Assembly: GCA_002304735.1 (NCBI GenBank)
Contig: DBIU01000009.1
Location: 1,983-22,538 of the forward strand
Length of the DNA: 20,556 nucleotides
Source: Ruminococcaceae bacterium UBA794
Lineage (GTDB): Bacteria > Bacillota > Clostridia > Oscillospirales > Ruminococcaceae
Direction: 5' to 3'
Positions 15,503 through 20,556 of this stretch are shown piece after piece. A program made the translations under genes and the position numbers. A model generated the notes under the pieces. It was not told where the DNA came from and did not search any database. It worked only from the letters and a program-made list of their open reading frames with translations. Position 1 is the first letter of the stretch, and every line of letters starts with the position of its first letter.

Positions 15503-15570
15503 AATTATCCGCCTTTCTTTATAAACCTTGCGTAAGTTTTTGTTTGCTCCCGCATAATAACTCAAATTAC

Positions 15571-15599
15571 ATTATACCACAAACGCGAACGGATTTCAA
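15571..15599 (-). promoter_or_regulatory. Sigma-A promoter of the ddl operon
   Basis: On the minus strand TTGAAA (15599-15594) and TATAAT (15576-15571) are separated by 17 bases. The leader before the ATG at 15502 is about 60 bases. Confidence 0.88.
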
Positions 15600-15721
15600 G
15601 GGGAAAAAGGTCGATTTGCGGAAAAATGCGGCAATAATTTGGCTGCGCCGAACCTTGCCGAGCAATCGGATTATATGCGCCTAATCAATGAAATTTTCTC
15701 TTTTTTTCAATTTCATCGGAT

Positions 15722-15753
15722 AAATCAAAAAGCGGCGGAAATCCCCGCCGCCT
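15722..15753 (-). terminator. Intrinsic terminator after metG
   Basis: On the minus strand GCGGCGG (15751-15745) pairs with CCGCCGC (15738-15732) around a six-base loop, followed by five T (complement of 15727-15731) and more A/T. It begins five bases beyond the metG stop and insulates the ddl promoter downstream. Confidence 0.9.
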
Positions 15754-15757
15754 TGTG

Positions 15758-17773
15758 TTATTCTTCATTATCGCCCGCGAGCTGACTTTGATGCTTCGTG
15801 AAGAAGTCGACTCTCGGCTCAAGGAACTTAAGCTTGTGGTCTTTTCCGCCGGTAAAGTCCGCGAGAGTATCGAAAATGCGCTCCCAGCTCCAAAATTCCT
15901 CGCCGAGCTGCAAGTATTCGAGTATCATTTCCGTTCCTGCGGGAGCCATCGGGTGAAGCAGAACCGCCGCTGTTCTTATCATATGGAACACGTTTATCAG
16001 AGCGGCGCGGCGAAGCTCGTTATCATCGGCTTTGTCGGCTTCTCCGAGAACTTTTGACGAATATTTCGACATCTTTCTGATATAGCTGTCGAGAACGTAG
16101 GTCGCCTGATGGAACTCAAATCTGTACATAAAGCGCTCGTAATCAAGAACGGCTTTTTTCGCCTCGGCAAGAATATCTTCGGAAACCGCCCCGACAGGCA
16201 TTTCGCCGTCAAAATACTTCTGAACCGTGTAGAAACACGTTCTGATAACGCGGTTGAACACGTTTGACAGCAAAAATCCGTCCTTTACAACGGGGTCGGG
16301 GTCGTCGGGCTTTGCGTTAGGATTGTAGGGCTTTGGCATAAAGCTTACGCTGTGCTGTCCCAGACCAAGACCGAGGAAGTGCATACGAAGCTGTTCGGGA
16401 GTGTAGAAATCGAGCAAATCCGCAGCCATAGGAGGCTTGATTGCGCCCGAACTCGACGCTTTTTTGTCGAGGAAGAGAATGTGATTGTTCGCGCAGAGAA
16501 CGGGAAGCTGCATTTCGCCGTCTGCGGGAGTTATCGTGTTTTCGCCCTTTTGCAGCGCGATGAACATACCCATTTCCGCAACGCCGTAGAAGTAGATGTT
16601 GTCCGCGCCGATGAACTGATAAACCTGCGCGTCCTTACTGCACCAAAAGTCCTTCCACTCGTCCATACTGCGTCCCTGCGCTTCAAGAGCGGCTTTGGTG
16701 AACGAAATCGGCGCCCAAAGGCTTTCGGGCCACACCCAAACGGTAAGCGGCGCTTCGCCCTCGAGAACGGGCGCTTTTACTCCCCACTCAATGTTTCCGG
16801 TAAGTCTGAACGGAACGAGCGTTTTTCCCGTGCGATAGCGTATTCCGCTTGCGGAAAGAATTTCGCAAGCCTTGTTCATTTCGTCGAGCGTCTTGAAGGC
16901 AATCGTAAACGAGGGCTTTTTCTTCTCCTCGATGAACTCGTGTTCGGGCATCTGCGGCTTTACCTTCTCATATTCGCCGATAAGCTCGTTTTTGATGTGG
17001 ATAACGGGGTCGGCGAGAAACTCGGAAATCGTGCTTGAAACAAGCTTTCTGACGTTCTTCTGCTTTGAGATTGAAGCCGCGTACTCCTTGAGCAGACCGC
17101 TGTAAGACGGCAGGTCGAAGTACCAGTTTTCAACGTCCTTCATAACGGGAGTTTCGCCCGTGAGCGTGCTTTTCGGGTCGATAAGGTTTTCGGGCATATA
17201 CTGATGTCCGAGGTCGCACTCGTCCGCATAGCCTTTTTCGCTCTGGCAGCCGTCAACGGGGCATTTTCCGACAACCTGACGTCCGTTGAGGAAGCAGCCC
17301 GCTTTCTCGTCGAAGAACTGCTTTGTGACGATTTTTTTGAGATGACCGTTATCATAAAGCCTGCGAATGAACTTGTCGGTTACGTCGTCGTGGATTTCCG
17401 CGGTTCTCCCAAGTCCCGAGGCGCCGAACATATTAAGGCTTATCAGATAATCGCCGAGCGTTTTCTTCTGCGCGTCGTGGTTTTCCTTAACGAAGTCGCG
17501 GATTGTGCCGGTAAAGCCCTTTTCCTCGCAGAGCTTGCGATAGCTTTCCGCGATGGGCGAGCCGTAGCAGTCCGTTCCCGAAACGAAAATTACGTTATCC
17601 TTGCCTATTCTGTCGCGGAGAAATCTCGCATAGCAGTCCGCGAAAACGAACACGCCGCCGATGTGACCGAAATGAAGCTTTTTGTTGCCATAGGGCATTC
17701 CGCCCGTGATAACCGCTCTTTTCGGGAACTCGGGGCGGGGTATTTCGTGAAATTCCTTTTTATTTTCAGACAT
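15758..17773 (-). CDS. metG: Methionyl-tRNA synthetase, divergent form with altered KMSKS loop
   Basis: A class I synthetase of 671 residues expected to charge tRNA-Met. The HIGH motif is KLHFGHIGG (HFGH at 34-37), preceded by the Met-binding ITGGMPYGN. VFVSGTDCYGSPI follows, then a zinc-knuckle region with CPVDGC and ADECDLGH; this replaces one expected Cys by His. WPESLWAPISF and FIGADNIYFYGV match the MetRS core. The KMSKS position reads FLDKKASSSG, so K438-A-S-S-S442: the first Lys is kept, but the second Lys, important in catalysis in known enzymes, is Ser. An insertion of about 60 residues lies between DLPSYSG and the core near 245-310. The C-terminal helical anticodon domain is present, without a tRNA-binding extension. 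The ATG lies inside the end of rnr (8-base overlap), indicating coupled translation. It is followed by a strong terminator. Confidence 0.85.
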   Translation of the reverse strand: MSENKKEFHEIPRPEFPKRAVITGGMPYGNKKLHFGHIGGVFVFADCYARFLRDRIGKDNVIFVSGTDCYGSPIAESYRKLCEEKGFTGTIRDFVKENHDAQKKTLGDYLISLNMFGASGLGRTAEIHDDVTDKFIRRLYDNGHLKKIVTKQFFDEKAGCFLNGRQVVGKCPVDGCQSEKGYADECDLGHQYMPENLIDPKSTLTGETPVMKDVENWYFDLPSYSGLLKEYAASISKQKNVRKLVSSTISEFLADPVIHIKNELIGEYEKVKPQMPEHEFIEEKKKPSFTIAFKTLDEMNKACEILSASGIRYRTGKTLVPFRLTGNIEWGVKAPVLEGEAPLTVWVWPESLWAPISFTKAALEAQGRSMDEWKDFWCSKDAQVYQFIGADNIYFYGVAEMGMFIALQKGENTITPADGEMQLPVLCANNHILFLDKKASSSGAIKPPMAADLLDFYTPEQLRMHFLGLGLGQHSVSFMPKPYNPNAKPDDPDPVVKDGFLLSNVFNRVIRTCFYTVQKYFDGEMPVGAVSEDILAEAKKAVLDYERFMYRFEFHQATYVLDSYIRKMSKYSSKVLGEADKADDNELRRAALINVFHMIRTAAVLLHPMAPAGTEMILEYLQLGEEFWSWERIFDTLADFTGGKDHKLKFLEPRVDFFTKHQSQLAGDNEE

Positions 17774-19919
17774 TTTTCTCTAATCCTTTCTCCTCGGAAT
17801 TTTGATTATCGGCAAATTCAAAGTCGATAAATCCGCCGTTTACGTTAACCGAAACGCATTTAATTCTCACCTTATCGCCGACGATATACAGCTTTCCGTT
17901 CGGCGCGCCCGTGAGAATAACGCCGTGTTCAACCTCGTAATCGCCCGCGGGAAGCTTCGCAACGGAAACCATTCCCTCGACCGTATTTGCGAGGCAGACG
18001 AAAATTCCGCTCGGCGAAACTCCCGAAATTATTCCGTCAAATTCCTCGCCGATATGCTTTTTCATATATTCCGCCATATAGAAATTTTCGCAGTCGCGCT
18101 CGCATTTTACAGCGGAAAGCTCGGTTACGCTTGCGCGCTGTGAATTTTCGGCGGCGAACTTCTCGTACTTTTTAACGAGCTTTTCGCTGTTCAGCGCATA
18201 GACGTAATCCGTGAGAATACGGTGGATTGAAAGGTCCGCAAGACGGCGGATAGGCGAGGTGAAATGCGCGTATTCCGGCATAACCAGACCGTAGTGACCG
18301 AGCGGTTCGTCCGAATATTTCGCTTTCATCATCGTCCTCAGCACGATTTTGTTGATAACCGAGTATTTTTCGGTATCCTTTGCGTCGCGGATAACCTTAG
18401 CAAGGTCTGCGGCGGTTGATTTTTCGTTAATGCCCTCCGGATTGATACCGAGCGCCGTGAGCGTATCGGCGAGCGTGAGGAGCTTTTCCTCCGCGGGCGG
18501 CTCGTGGACGCGGTAAACGAACGGGAACTTCTCTTTCATCGCGAGAGAAGCCGCCGCGTTATTCGCCATAAGCATAAATTCCTCGATAACCTTTTCCGCC
18601 GTGCCGCGCTCGCGAGGCTTTATATCAACGCAAACGCCGTTTTCATCGGTAATTATCTTTGCTTCCTCGGTATCGATTTCGGGAGCGCCGCGGTTAATTC
18701 TGTTCTTTTCGAGAATAGCCGCAAGCTCCGTCATAATCGGTATTCTGTCGATAACGCGCGCGTATTTTTCCTTAATCCGCTCGTCCGCGCTGCCGTCGAT
18801 TATCTTGTTAACCTCGGAGTAAACGCCTTTAACGCGGCTTCTGATAACGGATTTCTCAAAGCGAAACGAGCTTATTTTGCCGTCCGCGGAAACGTCCATA
18901 AGGCAGGAGAAAGCCAGCCTGTCCACGTTCGGATTGAGCGAGCAAATTCCGTTTGAAAGCTCGCGCGGCAGCATCGGCACAACCATATCCGCGTAATAAA
19001 TCGAAGTTCCGCGGTAAAACGCTTCCTTGTCGATAGGAGTTCCTTTTTTTACATAATGCGAAACGTCCGCTATGTGAACGCCGAGCTTATAGCCGTTTTC
19101 CGTTCGCGCAATCGAAACCGCGTCGTCGATATCCTTCGTGTCCGCGCCGTCAATCGTGAAAATCGGCTCGCCGCGCAGGTCGAGTCGGCGAGCGATTTCG
19201 TCCTCGTCGGGTTCGTCGATATTGAAAGTCTGCGCCTGAACGAGAACTTCCTCGGGAAACTCCGTGTGAAGCCCGTTTACAAGCAGGTAAGCCTCGGCGC
19301 TTGCCCGTGCGTTTTCGCACGAACCGAAGCTGTCCTCGATGCAGACGGTGTGTTCATAGTGATGCTCGCCGCGCTTTTTTATCGAGAACGCAACCTTGTC
19401 GCCAACGTGAAGCTGTTTGCTGCCGAATTTCGCGATATACAGCGGTTCCGCGCACATCTTGTCGGGAAGCACCATAAGTCTGTTCCCCTCGGAAACGATA
19501 ACTCCCGACTGAAGCCCCGCGCTTTCTTCAAGCACCGCGAGAACAACCGCCTCGGCGGATTTTTCCTCGAAAGCGGGCGCGGTTTTCTTCGCGAGAACGA
19601 TATCTCCGGGAACGGCTCCGCGCAAATCCTTTCCGCGTACGAAAAATTCCTCGCAAATCTCGCCGTCATCGCGCGTGATAAAGCCCGATTTCGGGGTAAT
19701 TCTCGCAACGCTCGCCTTGAAATAATTATCGGGATTTTTCAGCCGCCACACGCCCTTTTTGTTCGTGATATCGCCGTATCTTTTCATCTCGGCAAGCGCC
19801 TGTTCAAGCTTTTTCACGGTTTTTTTGGGTATTTCGAGCGTTTTCACAAGCTCTTTTTGCGAAGCTCCGTCGTCGCTTTCGTAAAGCGCCTTAAGAATGT
19901 TAATTTTGATTTTATTCAT
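17766..19919 (-). CDS. rnr: Ribonuclease R (RNB family 3'-5' exoribonuclease)
   Basis: A processive 3'-to-5' exoribonuclease that degrades structured RNA, of 717 residues. Residues 1-65 form a winged-helix domain (SQKELVKTLEIPKKTVKKL). Two cold-shock RNA-binding domains follow at about 68-185. The RNB catalytic domain begins near 235, with TIDGADTKDIDDAVS at 255-269 carrying the acidic active-site cluster, and VVPMLPRELSNGICSLNP downstream. A C-terminal S1 domain is at about 630-710. It lacks the long Lys-rich tail of the Escherichia coli enzyme. AGAGGTG five bases before the ATG supports the start. It follows secG, as in many Firmicutes, but a strong terminator stands between them, and I see no separate promoter. 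Its stop overlaps the metG start. Confidence 0.95.
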   Translation of the reverse strand: MNKIKINILKALYESDDGASQKELVKTLEIPKKTVKKLEQALAEMKRYGDITNKKGVWRLKNPDNYFKASVARITPKSGFITRDDGEICEEFFVRGKDLRGAVPGDIVLAKKTAPAFEEKSAEAVVLAVLEESAGLQSGVIVSEGNRLMVLPDKMCAEPLYIAKFGSKQLHVGDKVAFSIKKRGEHHYEHTVCIEDSFGSCENARASAEAYLLVNGLHTEFPEEVLVQAQTFNIDEPDEDEIARRLDLRGEPIFTIDGADTKDIDDAVSIARTENGYKLGVHIADVSHYVKKGTPIDKEAFYRGTSIYYADMVVPMLPRELSNGICSLNPNVDRLAFSCLMDVSADGKISSFRFEKSVIRSRVKGVYSEVNKIIDGSADERIKEKYARVIDRIPIMTELAAILEKNRINRGAPEIDTEEAKIITDENGVCVDIKPRERGTAEKVIEEFMLMANNAAASLAMKEKFPFVYRVHEPPAEEKLLTLADTLTALGINPEGINEKSTAADLAKVIRDAKDTEKYSVINKIVLRTMMKAKYSDEPLGHYGLVMPEYAHFTSPIRRLADLSIHRILTDYVYALNSEKLVKKYEKFAAENSQRASVTELSAVKCERDCENFYMAEYMKKHIGEEFDGIISGVSPSGIFVCLANTVEGMVSVAKLPAGDYEVEHGVILTGAPNGKLYIVGDKVRIKCVSVNVNGGFIDFEFADNQNSEEKGLEKNV

Positions 19920-19939
19920 AGAAACACCTCTTGTTTCCG

Positions 19940-19969
19940 AAAAAAACAGACAGACGAAAAGCCTGTCTG
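19940..19969 (-). terminator. Intrinsic terminator between secG and rnr
   Basis: On the minus strand CAGACAG (19969-19963) pairs with CTGTCTG (19953-19947). Two more inner pairs (one wobble) close a five-base loop, and seven T follow (complement of 19940-19946). It lies 11 bases after the secG stop and 20 bases before the rnr start, so it should reduce but perhaps not abolish rnr-metG transcription from the secG promoter. Confidence 0.88.
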
Positions 19970-19980
19970 CTCATTTTCAG

Positions 19981-20355
19981 TTATTGAGCCGAGCTTTCCG
20001 CCGAGCTGCTTTCGGACGAGTCGGAGCCGCTTTCGGAAGAACCGCTGTCCGAAACCTCGCTTACAACCGAAGAATTGCTTGCGCTTGTATCGTCCTTTTT
20101 GCCTCCGCCCCAGTAAACGTTAATTACGTTAACCGCAACCGCAAGCACAAAGAAAATTACCGCCGCGGCAACAGTCGCCTTGTTAAGCATCGCGTCCTTT
20201 GTTCTGCCCGCGTTCTTCTGATAGAAGCTGTCGGACGACGAACCCGAAATTGTCTGCGACATCTGAGTTTTGGTATCCTTTACAAGTACGACCACAACTA
20301 TAAAAATGCAGGCGATAATAAGAATAATCGCGCTAACTACTTCAAAAATGCTCAT
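19981..20355 (-). CDS. secG: Preprotein translocase subunit SecG with long Ser/acidic tail
   Basis: A small membrane subunit of the SecYEG export channel. I start at the ATG at 20355 (MSIFEVV), with GGAGG about 11 bases upstream. A longer in-frame start would run through the promoter. The protein has 124 residues, whereas SecG usually has about 75-80. Residues about 3-25 form the first membrane helix, about 30-56 the cytoplasmic loop with the typical SGSSSDSFYQKNAGRTKD, and about 60-80 the second helix (AAVIFFVLAVAVNVINVYW). The last 40 or so residues are almost only Ser, Asp, Glu, Gly and Val. By family topology this tail is outside the membrane. The strong promoter at 20399-20427 drives it. 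Confidence 0.92.
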   Translation of the reverse strand: MSIFEVVSAIILIIACIFIVVVVLVKDTKTQMSQTISGSSSDSFYQKNAGRTKDAMLNKATVAAAVIFFVLAVAVNVINVYWGGGKKDDTSASNSSVVSEVSDSGSSESGSDSSESSSAESSAQ

Positions 20356-20398
20356 ATTATTGAACTTCCTCCAAAATATAATAATGCAATACTTTGAT

Positions 20399-20427
20399 AT
20401 TATACCATACAATTACTAAAATTTCAA
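20399..20427 (-). promoter_or_regulatory. Sigma-A promoter of secG
   Basis: On the minus strand TTGAAA (20427-20422) and TATAAT (20404-20399) have a 17-base spacer. The leader to the ATG is about 37 bases. Confidence 0.9.
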
Positions 20428-20483
20428 GTATTTTTTTCATAATTTACAAAAAAATTAATTGCGGTTAATATTACATAATGTGG

Positions 20484-20512
20484 TTGACTTTTTTGCTCAA
20501 TTATGGTAAAAT
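20484..20512 (+). promoter_or_regulatory. Sigma-A promoter of the gene leaving the right edge
   Basis: TTGACT (20484-20489) and TAAAAT (20507-20512) have a 17-base spacer. It is divergent from the secG promoter, with about 56 bases of A/T-rich sequence between the two -35 boxes. Confidence 0.8.
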
Positions 20513-20542
20513 ATAAAATGAGTATTTATGCAGGCGGGTGAA

Positions 20543-20556
20543 ATGCGTGATAAAAG
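20543..20556 (+). CDS. Start of a plus-strand gene cut by the window edge
   Basis: Only four codons and part of a fifth are present (Met-Arg-Asp-Lys if the ATG at 20543 is used). A purine-rich AGGCGGGTG stretch (20532-20540) precedes it. A GTG at 20547 in another frame would have better spacing to this site, so the start and frame are uncertain. The promoter at 20484-20512 makes a gene here likely. Its identity cannot be told. Confidence 0.35.

Noticed and set aside
15688..15716. Inverted repeat ATGAAATT / AATTTCAT around a pyrimidine-rich loop between metG and ddl.
   Set aside because: It is A/T-rich, has a 13-base loop and no T run in the right place. The metG terminator and ddl promoter already explain this spacer, so it may be chance.
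15603..15720. A T-box or other tRNA-sensing leader near the synthetase genes.
   Set aside because: argS and metG lie inside operons with only short spacers, and no T-box sequence or specifier stem is seen there or in the ddl leader.
20518..20541. Seven-codon leader peptide before the right-edge gene.
   Set aside because: Its ATG lies only six bases after the -10 box, at or before the expected transcription start, and it has no ribosome binding site.

Overview
The window looks like a piece of chromosome from a low-to-mid-GC Firmicute, most likely a gut-type Clostridia (Oscillospirales/Ruminococcaceae-like). The reasons are a SpoVG homologue, a DUF1934 (YwiB) gene next to argS as in Bacillus, strong GGAGG-type ribosome binding sites, several TTG starts, and sigma-A promoters with exact 17-base spacers. 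This placement comes from gene content and signals only. Most of the window is ordinary housekeeping sequence, densely packed and mainly on the minus strand. I do not see phage genes, a CRISPR array, tRNA or rRNA genes, or a transposase.

Layout from left to right: (1) 1-4188, plus strand: a structured, terminator-like left edge, then a promoter and a two-gene chemoreceptor operon (two Cache-type methyl-accepting chemotaxis proteins) closed by a strong terminator. (2) 4244-5928, minus strand: a two-gene lipoprotein operon with its own promoter and terminator. It holds a small lipoprotein built from a Gly/Asp-rich beta-repeat module and a second lipoprotein with the same module fused to a VanY-type D,D-carboxypeptidase. 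(3) 5931-8665, minus: murC followed by an M20 dipeptidase through a 4-base ATGA overlap. (4) 8666-8925: the murC/spoVG divergent intergenic region, mostly occupied by a 159-bp MITE-like element with inverted termini and an ATTA target duplication. (5) 8926-9183, plus: spoVG, converging on and overlapping the end of the next operon. (6) 9177-15599, minus: ddl - ywiB - argS - yfhO - nudF from one strong promoter. (7) 15722-20427, minus: secG - terminator - rnr - metG - terminator. (8) At the right edge a divergent promoter and the first codons of a plus-strand gene.

Functional themes are peptidoglycan precursor synthesis and trimming (Ddl makes D-Ala-D-Ala, MurC adds L-Ala to UDP-MurNAc, the VanY-like lipoprotein would remove terminal D-Ala), envelope glycosylation (YfhO), translation (ArgRS, MetRS), protein export (SecG), RNA turnover (RNase R) and chemotaxis. 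The least ordinary items are the MITE and the false in-frame extension it gives MurC, the paired beta-repeat lipoproteins, a methionyl-tRNA synthetase whose KMSKS loop reads KASSS, and a spoVG terminator that lies inside the coding sequence of the convergent Nudix gene. I did not find convincing evidence for a wholly new multi-gene system; the lipoprotein pair is the closest candidate.
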